The notes beneath the pieces were generated by a model. It was given only the letters and a program-made list of their open reading frames with translations. It did no database searches and was not told where the DNA came from. Of a stretch of 43,874 nt of DNA, positions 29,839 to 37,176 are shown piece by piece. Source of the DNA: Anaerolineae bacterium (GTDB taxonomy: Bacteria; Chloroflexota; Anaerolineae; JACIWR01). How positions within the stretch are numbered: position 1 is the first letter of the stretch; each line of letters opens with the position of its first letter. A program made the translations under genes and the position numbers. The stretch spans positions 1 to 43,874 of the forward strand of contig JANLFX010000020.1 of the NCBI GenBank assembly GCA_024653325.1, in the 5' to 3' direction.

Positions 29839-30905
29839 ACTGTCCTCCTGGGAATGGGATAGGCGGCGAAAAAGGCTGATCGCAAGCCATAAGTATCGCC
29901 GTGCTTTGCGTGGGCGATCCAGCCCTGTACCCGAGTACTCATATCCTCGAGAGAGAGATTGCCGGTAGCGTAGGCTTTTTCCCAGGCCCGCAAACGGCGT
30001 GCAAAGGCCACGCCATTGCGCCGCTTCAACCGACGGTGATCGGGATACACACGAAAGCCCAGGAAAGGAATGCCGGTGACTACCGGAAAGACTACACTCT
30101 GCGGCTCATGCAGGCAAAGTCGTAGGGAGCGCAGGAAGGTAATGATAGCTTCTCGCCAGCGGTGGAGTTCTTGCTTGCTCTCCGAGAAAAGCAAGAAGTC
30201 ATCGCAGTAGCGCAGGTAGGCCCGGCACTTGAGCTCTCGCTTGACGAACTGGTCTAGCTCGTTCAGGTAAACGTTGGCCCAAAACTGACTGGTCAGATTA
30301 CCGATGGGCAGGCCCCGCGGCCGGGCAGCAGCGAACAGATCATCGCCGGGGAAGTAGACCATGTCGTACTCATCAGCCAGAACCCCGACCCCACTTTCCA
30401 TGATCCGGTGGCAGAGCCACAGGGTTTGAGCATCGGCCAGGACATGGGCCAGGATAGTCCGCAGGATGGCGTGATCAATCGCGGGAAAGAACTGTACGAC
30501 ATCACCTTGCAGGACGAAAGGATAGCGGCGAGCAAAGGCAGTACAGCGGTCGAGGGCGGCGTGGGTGCCTTTGCTCACCCGACAGGCATAGGAATCGTGG
30601 ATGAACCGCCGCTCAAAGATGGGCTCGATGACCCGGCACAGGGCATGATGCACCACCCGGTCACGGAAGGGAGCGGCCGAGATGCGCCGCCGTTTGGGCT
30701 GGGTGATGATGAAGTGATAGTATCCGGCGGGTCGGTACGTCTGGCCCTCCAGTTCTTCTTGCAATTGAAGCAGGTTGCTCTCCAGCTCCATCTCGAAGCG
30801 GGCCACGTTGGGTCGGCCACGTTTACCACGGGCTGCCTCGCGGTAAGCTGCAAACAGGTTCTCGAATGAGCAGATTTGCGGGTACAGATTCTTGTAAGTT
30901 TTCAT
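29835..30905 (-). CDS. Diversity-generating retroelement reverse transcriptase
   Basis: A 356-residue reverse transcriptase. Motif 1-2 is PKRRRISAAPFRDRVVHHAL, motif A GDVVQFFPAID (Asp135), and motif 4 IGNLTSQ (201-207), the (I/V/L)GxxxSQ form that distinguishes DGR enzymes. The catalytic YCDD is at 233-236, followed by FLGFRVYP and a short C-terminal thumb. There is no maturase or endonuclease domain, which argues against a group II intron. It copies the TR RNA into cDNA with errors at adenines, which then replaces the VR. The start is ATG 30905, about 100 bases after the VR gene, with a weak ribosome site; it overlaps avd by four bases. Confidence 0.95.
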   Translation of the reverse strand: MKTYKNLYPQICSFENLFAAYREAARGKRGRPNVARFEMELESNLLQLQEELEGQTYRPAGYYHFIITQPKRRRISAAPFRDRVVHHALCRVIEPIFERRFIHDSYACRVSKGTHAALDRCTAFARRYPFVLQGDVVQFFPAIDHAILRTILAHVLADAQTLWLCHRIMESGVGVLADEYDMVYFPGDDLFAAARPRGLPIGNLTSQFWANVYLNELDQFVKRELKCRAYLRYCDDFLLFSESKQELHRWREAIITFLRSLRLCLHEPQSVVFPVVTGIPFLGFRVYPDHRRLKRRNGVAFARRLRAWEKAYATGNLSLEDMSTRVQGWIAHAKHGDTYGLRSAFFAAYPIPRRTV

Positions 30906-30923
30906 GGCAAAAATTCCGCGCGG

Positions 30924-30950
30924 CTGAGAGGGGGCTTCGCCCCCTCTCAG
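30924..30950. other. Perfect hairpin between VR and reverse transcriptase gene
   Basis: CTGAGAGGGGGC and its exact complement (12 bp) with a 3-base loop, about 55 bases downstream of the VR. DGRs often carry a hairpin/cruciform just after the VR that aids target recognition. It could equally be a terminator of the target gene (a T-run follows eight bases later on the minus strand) or a REP-like hairpin. Confidence 0.55.
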
Positions 30951-30960
30951 ACTCTCCCCC

Positions 30961-31003
30961 AGAAATCAGAACGGCGAGAAATCAGAACTCCAGAAAACAG
31001 AAT
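30961..31003. repeat. Heptamer-like tandem repeat after the VR
   Basis: Degenerate AGAAATC, AGAACGG, AGAAATC, AGAACTC, AGAAAAC, AGAATTC units fill the space between the hairpin and the VR end. Confidence 0.5.
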
Positions 31004-31005
31004 TC

Positions 31006-31127
31006 AGCCAGGAGCAGCCACCACCCGAAAACCGACGTGGTTGAAGAAGTAGTCAGGAACGAGGGGGGCGGCAGGCACAGCGGGCGTCCCCCTCACTGTC
31101 GTACCACGAGCCGCCTCGCTGCACACG
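31006..31127 (-). repeat. DGR variable repeat (VR), carrying a 2-nt deletion
   Basis: The 3' end of the NACHT-FGE gene. Relative to the TR the segment AACCACAAC is represented by CCCCCTC, i.e. two bases fewer, most simply two lost adenine positions. This shifts the frame and creates a TGA at 31053-31055. In the TR-like frame the protein would continue VPDYFFNHVGFRVVAAPG and stop at 31004-31006. All 13 other core substitutions are at TR adenines. Confidence 0.93.
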
Positions 31128-33884
31128 GGTACCGGTGGCGTATGGATCCTCCCGGCCATCGTCTGCCCGGTAGGGATAGGGCCTGTAAAGGGAATGGCAC
31201 CACTCCCAGACGTTGCCGATCATGTCCTGCGCCCCACACCAAGTTTCGCCACCGGGGAAAAGCCCCACCGGGCTGGTCTGCTCCAGGCCGCTTTCCGCAG
31301 TGTTGGCCCGTGCTGGGTCAAAGGTGTCTCCCCACGGCCATTCCGGCGACCCCAAGGAAAGACGGCCGCGGGCGGCGTACTCCCACTCCGCTTCCGTGGG
31401 CAGGCGATATTGTACACCAGTTTCCTCAGATAGCCAATGGCAATAGGCCATGGCCTCGAACCAGGTCACACCCACCACCGGCCGGTTGGACAGGTTCCAG
31501 GGCTGAACATCCCAGAAGAAGGGCCTGTCTCGCCGCTTTCGCTGATCGAGCCACTCTTTCACCCGTCGTCGCAGATCCTCATCGGCGATGTAGGAAAGGT
31601 CAGGTTCGTATTCTCCGCGACGCCAGGCCCAGCCTTGCGGTGTCCAGAATCTCTCGCGCGCGTAGCCTTTGGCCTCCCAGAAGCGCCGGAACTGGGCGTT
31701 GGTCACCGGATATTTGCTGATAGCAAAGTCCGGCAGGGTGACCTCGTGCTGGGGCAATTCATCGTTGTAGTAGTCTTCCCCGGCCGCTTTGTTCCGCCGT
31801 TCCACCTGGGCCGGGGTGCTGCCCATGCGCAAAGTGCCGCCGGGTACAGACACCATAAAGGGGACGGGGCAATTGACGTCCGGGCGGGGGTCGTCCAGGC
31901 GGCCCAGCAGGTCGCCGGCCAGCAGGCGCACGTCTTTCAGGGGTTGGTCGGAGCGGAGCATCAGGTCGTGCAGAGCGGTCTGTACCTGGCCCTGGAGGGC
32001 GCTTTTCAGCGCCTTATCCTGGATCTCGGCCAGGCAGGTGCCGGTCAGCAACAGCCCCTCTGGGTGTGCGGTGGTCAGGGTCTTCTCCAGAAAGGGCCGC
32101 CGCTGGCCGGGGTCGAGTACGGCGGCCAGGAGGCGCAGGGTCTCCCACCAGTCGCGGTTGGGCACGTAGCCCATGGCTGTACTCTGCCAGCGTTCCTCCC
32201 GGCCGGCCAGGTAGCGGGCAGCCAGGTATTCCTGGAAGGTGCGGTGGTGGGTGAAGGCATAGACACCCGTTTCCCGCTCCTCAATCAGGCTGCTCCGCTC
32301 CACCGCCGCCCAGTCCAGGAAAACCAACAGTCGCGGGGCGGCCTCCTCCGGTTTCTCACCCAGGCGGCGGGCGATTTCCCGCGCCCATTCCTCCCGCTTG
32401 GCCCGGTCCAGCCCGGCCTCCAGGAACCAGTAGGCGGCCGGTTCCAGGTAATAGGCACGGTCTTTGGCCCCGGCGGGCACCTCCGGCGGGGTCAGCTCAC
32501 GCATGGCGGCCCTGGCCGGCTCGCCTGGGCGGGAGATGTCCCATTTTTCCAGGAGCAGCTCCACGCACCGCCAGTATAGCTCAGCTCGGCTTTCGGGGAG
32601 TCCGGTGCGGTGGTGGATCAGGGCGACCATGGTGAGGAGCAAAGGTGTATCGGTCAGTTCCCTGATCTGGGGCTTTACCTCCAGAGCCTGGAAGAGAGAA
32701 TCGGCCTTCTCGTCGGCTTCCTGTTCGGTCTCCGGCGTTAGCTTGTCATCTCGTCGCAGCACCTCCCGGTACCAGCGCGGGATGAAGTCCGCCACCTGGT
32801 CCTGGTCCAGGGCCTCGATGGTCACGTCCACGAAATCGGGGCCGAACGCCTGCTCGCGGATGGCCTCCGGTCGGCGGGCTACCACACAGCGGTTAGGATG
32901 CTCCTTGTCGGCGGAAGCGTACAACTGCACGAAGCTCTCTACCACCTCGACCATGGTGGGGCGCAGTTCCGCCTTGATCTCGTCCAGGCCATCCAGGAGG
33001 ATCAGGCCACGGCCCTCGTCCAGCAGGCGGCGGAAGAAGGCTTCGTCCAGACCGTAGGGCTGGTAGTTCTCGCCCAGGAAGCGCAGCAAGGCTTCGCCCT
33101 GCCGTTCCAGGGTTTTCTCTCTCAACTCCAGCTTTTCCCAGAAAGGGCGGAAGTCCCGCAAAGGGAAGTAGATGGGCACCGGCGGGCGGGGGAAGGCCTT
33201 ACGCAGGTCGGCGGGTGCCTCTTTGGGCCAGCCGACAAGGCTGGCCTGAGCGAAGAGGATAGCAGTATGCTGCAAGAAGGTGGATTTGCCGGAGCCGGCC
33301 CGCCCCAGGAGCACCAGGTTGGGGTAGCGGCCCAGGAAGGTGGTAAGGAGTGGAGCGGGGCCTTCTTCCCTCAGGAGAGCTTCCACCGTCTCTTTACCCG
33401 TTTGTCTCTCCTCCGGCCGGCCACCCCGCCCCCGCAAGGGGATGTACACCTCTGGCAGGCGCACCCGGGTTTTGGCCTCTTTCTCGTGTAGCGCTCCTAT
33501 ATTCAAGCAGCCATACTTCTGGCAGATACCCTGTTCCAGGTATTTGCGCAGGGCCGGGTTCAGGGCCGGGCGGCGCAGCCGCCGCCAGAGGGCTGCTGGC
33601 GCGGCCTTGACCAGCCTGTACACGTCCTCCGGCCCCTTAGTGAGTATACCGACGAGCAAAAGGGCCAGGAAGATGGCCAGGGGCAGGGCGATCACTGCTC
33701 CCCAGAAACCCAGGCGGGCCACCAGCCAGGCCCATATTTCCACGATGAAGGTGTACCAGGCTGGCACTTCCTTGCCCGGTGGCAGGGGCACGACAGGCGT
33801 GGCAGTGGGCGTCGGCCCCTGGGCGTGCACGGGCGTGGTTGACCAGAAAAGAAAGAGCGACAGAAGAAAGATGGTCCGTTTCAT
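31053..33884 (-). CDS. Membrane-anchored NACHT ATPase with FGE/C-type-lectin-like variable domain (DGR target, frameshifted)
   Basis: A 943-residue product. The N-terminus has a signal-like helix (about 1-22), a Thr/Pro linker and a membrane helix (about 60-82, AVIALPLAIFLALLLVGIL), leaving the rest in the cytoplasm. The NACHT domain has Walker A GRAGSGKST (about 194-202) and Walker B LILLDGLDE (about 294-302), followed by helical NACHT-associated parts (FTHHRTFQEYLAARYL). From about residue 680 there is a formylglycine-generating-enzyme/sulfatase-modifying (C-type-lectin-like) domain: VPGGTLRMGS, YRLPTEAEWEYAARG, DMIGNVWEW, RVQRGGSWYD. This is the usual diversified fold of DGRs. A 2-nt deletion in the VR ends the protein 17 or 18 residues early and removes the final VGFRVV strand; the original end is 31004. 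GAGGAGG supports ATG 33884. Probably a variable ligand sensor; that role is inference. Confidence 0.9.
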   Translation of the reverse strand: MKRTIFLLSLFLFWSTTPVHAQGPTPTATPVVPLPPGKEVPAWYTFIVEIWAWLVARLGFWGAVIALPLAIFLALLLVGILTKGPEDVYRLVKAAPAALWRRLRRPALNPALRKYLEQGICQKYGCLNIGALHEKEAKTRVRLPEVYIPLRGRGGRPEERQTGKETVEALLREEGPAPLLTTFLGRYPNLVLLGRAGSGKSTFLQHTAILFAQASLVGWPKEAPADLRKAFPRPPVPIYFPLRDFRPFWEKLELREKTLERQGEALLRFLGENYQPYGLDEAFFRRLLDEGRGLILLDGLDEIKAELRPTMVEVVESFVQLYASADKEHPNRCVVARRPEAIREQAFGPDFVDVTIEALDQDQVADFIPRWYREVLRRDDKLTPETEQEADEKADSLFQALEVKPQIRELTDTPLLLTMVALIHHRTGLPESRAELYWRCVELLLEKWDISRPGEPARAAMRELTPPEVPAGAKDRAYYLEPAAYWFLEAGLDRAKREEWAREIARRLGEKPEEAAPRLLVFLDWAAVERSSLIEERETGVYAFTHHRTFQEYLAARYLAGREERWQSTAMGYVPNRDWWETLRLLAAVLDPGQRRPFLEKTLTTAHPEGLLLTGTCLAEIQDKALKSALQGQVQTALHDLMLRSDQPLKDVRLLAGDLLGRLDDPRPDVNCPVPFMVSVPGGTLRMGSTPAQVERRNKAAGEDYYNDELPQHEVTLPDFAISKYPVTNAQFRRFWEAKGYARERFWTPQGWAWRRGEYEPDLSYIADEDLRRRVKEWLDQRKRRDRPFFWDVQPWNLSNRPVVGVTWFEAMAYCHWLSEETGVQYRLPTEAEWEYAARGRLSLGSPEWPWGDTFDPARANTAESGLEQTSPVGLFPGGETWCGAQDMIGNVWEWCHSLYRPYPYRADDGREDPYATGTRVQRGGSWYDSEGDARCACRPPRS

Positions 33885-33898
33885 CTTGCCCTCCTCAT

Positions 33899-33982
33899 GC
33901 AAATCAGCAAATCAGCAAATCAGCAAATCAGCAAATCAGCAAATCGGCAAATCGGCAAATCGGCAAATCGGCAAATCGGCAA
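33899..33982. repeat. 8-mer tandem array, ten units
   Basis: Exactly five AAATCAGC units (33901-33940) followed by five AAATCGGC units (33941-33980), immediately upstream of the NACHT-FGE gene. The two unit types are clustered, as expected from slippage or unequal exchange. It is not a CRISPR: there are no spacers. Confidence 0.9.
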
Positions 33983-33992
33983 GGTAAGGAAG

Positions 33993-34394
33993 TCAGTGGC
34001 GTTGACGTTGCTGTCTGAGTTCGGTGATCAGGAGGGCGATGATTTCGCTGAGCAAGTTCAGGCGATGATCCAGCACGGTCGGAGATAGCAGCTGGCGTCC
34101 TCGATAGTACCAGCCCCTCGTTTCGCGGGCTGAGCCCACTGAGATGCGCAGGAAATAATTGCGGTCTTTGCCATATCCCCGGCCATAACCTTCTTCAATA
34201 TTAGCACAGACTGAGCCAGAGCTTCTGATCAACTGCTCAGCCACTGCTCGTCCTCGCGGATCGCCAATCAGATTCCCGCAATCCTCCCACGCCAGATCGT
34301 ACAGAAACAGCGCTTTGCGGTAAGCATAGAACTGCCACACCGGATCACTCTTGATGACCTGTGGCACTTCCTGTTCCCATTCCTCATACGTCAT
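33993..34394 (-). CDS. Four-helix-bundle protein (S23/IVP family)
   Basis: A 133-residue helical protein of the S23 (23S rRNA intervening-sequence protein) four-helix-bundle family. AVAEQLIRSSGSVCANIEEG is the signature second helix, and YFLRISVGSARETRGWYYRG the third. Avd of DGRs belongs to the same structural superfamily, and this gene sits directly upstream of the DGR target on the same strand, so an additional Avd-like role is conceivable. However, lone S23-like genes are common and no rRNA gene is nearby. I chose ATG 34394; the upstream codons come from an octamer array. Confidence 0.82.
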   Translation of the reverse strand: MTYEEWEQEVPQVIKSDPVWQFYAYRKALFLYDLAWEDCGNLIGDPRGRAVAEQLIRSSGSVCANIEEGYGRGYGKDRNYFLRISVGSARETRGWYYRGRQLLSPTVLDHRLNLLSEIIALLITELRQQRQRH

Positions 34395-34407
34395 CCCACC
34401 CCCTCCC

Positions 34408-34434
34408 CTGATTTGCTGATTTGCTCGATTTGCT
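34408..34434. repeat. 8-mer tandem repeat, three units
   Basis: Degenerate GCTGATTT units between the four-helix-bundle gene and the HAD gene; same family as 33899-33982 on the opposite strand. Confidence 0.7.
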
Positions 34435-35329
34435 ACCCCTTCCACGGCGGTACTTCCGGCAGCATTTTCTCGAACTCGGCAATGAGTCGTGCCTCGTATT
34501 CGCCCGCGTACTCCTCGGCCAGAAACTTGTGCAATCCCTCCTCATAGAACCGCTGCCAGCTTTCCTCTTCATGGCCAGGGTTGACCGGGAAGAACAGGGC
34601 ATCGTTGTCCCGCGCGGCTTTCAGGTCTCCCGGTGCGTCGCCGATCATGAGCATGTGGTGGGGAGCGTACTTGCCCTGTGCCGCCAGTCTGATATGATCG
34701 CTCTTGGTGCCCATCTCCTGCCCAGCGATGGCCCGCACGTAGCGGTCAATGCCGTGCTCCTGCCATTCCCGCTCCAGGGCCTCGGTCGGCGTCTGGGAGA
34801 CGACGATCAGGTCCGCTTTGTCGAAGAGGACCTCCAGGCTCTCGCGCACATAGGGGAAAGGCGGGATACCGTACACCATATCGGCGATGGCCGCGTTGAC
34901 CGCCAGGCTCCAGGCCAGGGCGCGGTCCAGTTCGGGATCGGGGTGCTCGGCCATGTACGCGCGTAGGCCGTCATTGCTCTTCGGGAACGGCGAAGCGATG
35001 AATTCGCGGATGCGGAGCGCCTGGGGAATCTCCACATGACGGGCGATGACCTCCGGTCGCTCCCGCAGCAGGTCAAAGACCATCACCAGCGCGGGCCAGC
35101 GGTTAATCCCCCGCCATTTGGAGTATAGATTGACGAACTCCGCCGCCTGGCGGGCGTACTTGGACACCGGCTGGAGGCCCCAGTATTTGATGATATTGGG
35201 ACAGAAGCATTCCTTGTGCTTGATCTCCATGGTGTCGAAAGCGCAGCCGTCGGAGTCAATGCCGACGAAGAAATCGTAACGGGGTTGCAATTCCAACAGG
35301 GGTCGCGCTGCCTCATGAATTTCTACCAT
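34433..35329 (-). CDS. HAD-superfamily hydrolase
   Basis: A 298-residue haloacid dehalogenase-type phosphohydrolase. Motif I is FVGIDSDGCAFDT, with the DxDG nucleophile in the variant form D-S-D-G. The motif II Thr/Ser is in LIVVSQTPTEAL, the motif III Lys in GTKSDHI, and motif IV in MLMIGDAPGDLKAA (GDxxxD). A large alpha-helical cap occupies residues 35-170. It probably dephosphorylates a sugar phosphate or nucleotide. GGAGG precedes ATG 35329; the longer frame to 35482 is made of octamer-repeat codons (KSANRQIS-like) and is not genuine. Substrate unknown. Confidence 0.85.
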   Translation of the reverse strand: MVEIHEAARPLLELQPRYDFFVGIDSDGCAFDTMEIKHKECFCPNIIKYWGLQPVSKYARQAAEFVNLYSKWRGINRWPALVMVFDLLRERPEVIARHVEIPQALRIREFIASPFPKSNDGLRAYMAEHPDPELDRALAWSLAVNAAIADMVYGIPPFPYVRESLEVLFDKADLIVVSQTPTEALEREWQEHGIDRYVRAIAGQEMGTKSDHIRLAAQGKYAPHHMLMIGDAPGDLKAARDNDALFFPVNPGHEEESWQRFYEEGLHKFLAEEYAGEYEARLIAEFEKMLPEVPPWKG

Positions 35330-35345
35330 GATTCTACCTCCGTGT

Positions 35346-35401
35346 GCTGATTTGCTGATTTGCTGATTTGCCGATTTGCTGATTTGCCGATTTGCTGATT
35401 T
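35346..35401. repeat. 8-mer tandem array, seven units
   Basis: Seven exact-length units (GCTGATTT x3, GCCGATTT, GCTGATTT, GCCGATTT, GCTGATTT) between the HAD gene and the RNase III fusion gene. It is the reverse-complement form of the array at 33899. Confidence 0.9.
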
Positions 35402-35409
35402 TCCACGCC

Positions 35410-36705
35410 TCACAGCAACATCGCCCCAAGCTCCTGCACCGTGTCCGGTGGCAAGTTCTGCCCGGCGATCAATTCGCGCCACAACTCCTGGTTGAAACCG
35501 CGAGTCCGCAGGTGATTAACGATCAACTGGACCTTTGCCTCCCGTCCCATCATCGCGTAGGCGATCAATTGCGCTTCCAGGGGGATGACCGGCAGTTTTC
35601 GCCCCTCGAAATCAATTTCATCGTGGATGGACCAGGCCTGGATAGCCACCACTCCCTCTGGGCGCTTGATGATAAACGGGCGGCCAACGACATCCACCTG
35701 CACCCCCTCCACCTGCAGACGGGCGAACTGACTGGCGAACTTCTCCGTCTCCCACCAACCAGCCGGGGTGACGATAAACTCGGCCAGGGCGTTGGCAATT
35801 GCCTGCACCCCGCTTTCATCGGTGGTCAGGTCCAGGTCGTGCACCGCTACCTGGACCCCGTTCAGCAGCAAGGCCGCGCTGCCCGATAGCGCCCACGGGA
35901 TTTCCAGCTCCGTCAGCCGGTCCAGGACGAAGTGCAAAGCCCGGCGCAGGTCGTCTGGCAGACTGGAAGTCAAACCGTTCCCGGCGCGGGCGGCTTCTTC
36001 ACAGTTCCGACGCAGTTCTTCTTGCAGGGCACGCAAGGCCTGACGAGCGGCTTCTTGAGCTGCGGTCCGCTTACTACGGCCTACCCCCCGCCCGTACACC
36101 CGCCCGCCGATCAGGGCCTCCACGGTGAACTCCCTGGCGTGGTCTGGCCCGCGGACGGCCATCGTCCGGTAAGTAGGCGTCAATTGCAGTTCCCCCTGGC
36201 TGAGTTCCTGCAATAAACTCTTGGGATCCTTGTCCAAATCGTAGGCCAGGATGCGCGCGGCCTCCGGCTCTACCAGCCGGAGCACGAATTCGCTTACCGC
36301 TTTCATCCCCTGGTCGAGGTACAGGGCGCCAATGAGCGCCTCGAAAGTGGCGCAAAGGACAGCAGGTCGCTCTCGACCGCCACTTTCCGCTTCCCCATGG
36401 CCCATCAACAGGTAATCACCCAGGTTCAACTGCCGGGCGAAACGGGCCAGAGTCTCCTCGCAGACCAGAGCTGCCCGCAAGCTGGTCAATCGGCCCTCAC
36501 GCATTTCTGGAAAGCGGTGATACAGGTATTCGCCAATGAAGAAATCCAGCACGGCATCTCCCAGGAATTCCAATCTCTCGTTGTCTTCCAGGGCGAATTC
36601 GGGATGCTCGTTGAGGTATGAGCGATGGGTCAGTGCCCGCTGCAAAAGCGAATGGTCGGTGAACGTCAGGCCAGAGACGGCCTCAAAATCAGAAGGCTCA
36701 GGCAT
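35410..36705 (-). CDS. rnc: Ribonuclease III fused to a C-terminal nucleotidyltransferase domain
   Basis: A 431-residue fusion. Residues 1 to about 235 are a complete RNase III: the catalytic signature NERLEFLGDAVLD (42-54), the second acidic patch ATFEALIGALYLD, and a double-stranded-RNA-binding domain DPKSLLQELSQGEL...SKRTAAQEAARQAL. Residues about 255-431 form a nucleotidyltransferase-like domain with ALSGSAALLLNGVQVAVHDL followed by DLTTDE (GS/DxD type) and VQVDVVG as third acidic strand. That places it in the AbiEii/MNT-like superfamily. RNase III normally ends after the dsRBD at about 230 residues, so the fusion is unusual. No internal stop or frameshift suggests two separate genes. The nucleotidyltransferase could modify an RNA end after cleavage; that is speculation. 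Confidence 0.88.
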   Translation of the reverse strand: MPEPSDFEAVSGLTFTDHSLLQRALTHRSYLNEHPEFALEDNERLEFLGDAVLDFFIGEYLYHRFPEMREGRLTSLRAALVCEETLARFARQLNLGDYLLMGHGEAESGGRERPAVLCATFEALIGALYLDQGMKAVSEFVLRLVEPEAARILAYDLDKDPKSLLQELSQGELQLTPTYRTMAVRGPDHAREFTVEALIGGRVYGRGVGRSKRTAAQEAARQALRALQEELRRNCEEAARAGNGLTSSLPDDLRRALHFVLDRLTELEIPWALSGSAALLLNGVQVAVHDLDLTTDESGVQAIANALAEFIVTPAGWWETEKFASQFARLQVEGVQVDVVGRPFIIKRPEGVVAIQAWSIHDEIDFEGRKLPVIPLEAQLIAYAMMGREAKVQLIVNHLRTRGFNQELWRELIAGQNLPPDTVQELGAMLL

Positions 36706-36791
36706 AGTGATAATGGGAGAGGGATGGGGGAAAGGAGGGAAACGGCGTTTCCCCGCTTTCCACCTCCCCTCTCGTCCTCCTTTCCTGTCGT

Positions 36792-37154
36792 TTATACGAA
36801 GTGAATGATAAAATCCAGATAACCTCGCCGTCCGTGTATTTTGCTGTGGCGTCTGACCGAGGCACGCACTTCTTTAAGCGCCCGCAATCGCTCCTCCGTC
36901 GTGTCTGCCGTGTCAAAACCATCGCGCATGGCCAGCACTTCCTCCACTGCCTCGAAGACCTTTCGCGATTTTTCGTTGAGGGCGGGCATGCGAAAGGGAT
37001 GGCCCCGCAGTTCACTGGTGTAACGTTTGATCACCGCGCTCAATGCCTCAGAAACATCCCAGTCCTCCAACGCCGGGTCGTCACGGTAGACGGCAGCAAT
37101 GGCGGCCTCGATGTTCTGCAAAAGATCCAGATGGGCTTCCATCCATTCATCCAT
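36792..37154 (-). CDS. Small hypothetical helical protein
   Basis: 120 residues, not recognised. The sequence is helical and charged (EAHLDLLQNIEAAIAAVYRD, VSEALSAVIKRYTSELRG, RKVFEAVEEVLAMRDG, TEERLRALKEVRASVRRHSK), without cysteines, membrane segments or a signal peptide. ATG 37154 is 22 bases after the stop codon of the threonine synthase fusion gene, so co-transcription is likely; the open frame upstream to 37391 is antisense-like. Possible partner of the upstream MazG-like domain, but only by position. Confidence 0.65.
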   Translation of the reverse strand: MDEWMEAHLDLLQNIEAAIAAVYRDDPALEDWDVSEALSAVIKRYTSELRGHPFRMPALNEKSRKVFEAVEEVLAMRDGFDTADTTEERLRALKEVRASVRRHSKIHGRRGYLDFIIHFV

Positions 37155-37176
37155 AATGGTTCTCCTCCGCTCTTCA

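Noticed and set aside
29835-30905. Group II intron or retron reverse transcriptase
   Set aside because: No maturase or endonuclease domain, no intron RNA boundaries and no msr/msd. The IGNLTSQ motif with adjacent Avd, TR and VR indicates a DGR.
31437-32579. Long plus-strand open frame (380 codons)
   Set aside because: It is antisense to the NACHT-FGE gene, Gly/Gln/Pro-rich as expected from reversed high-GC codons, and has no family motif.
33899-35401. CRISPR array
   Set aside because: The 8-base units are directly tandem with no unique spacers and no cas genes are present.
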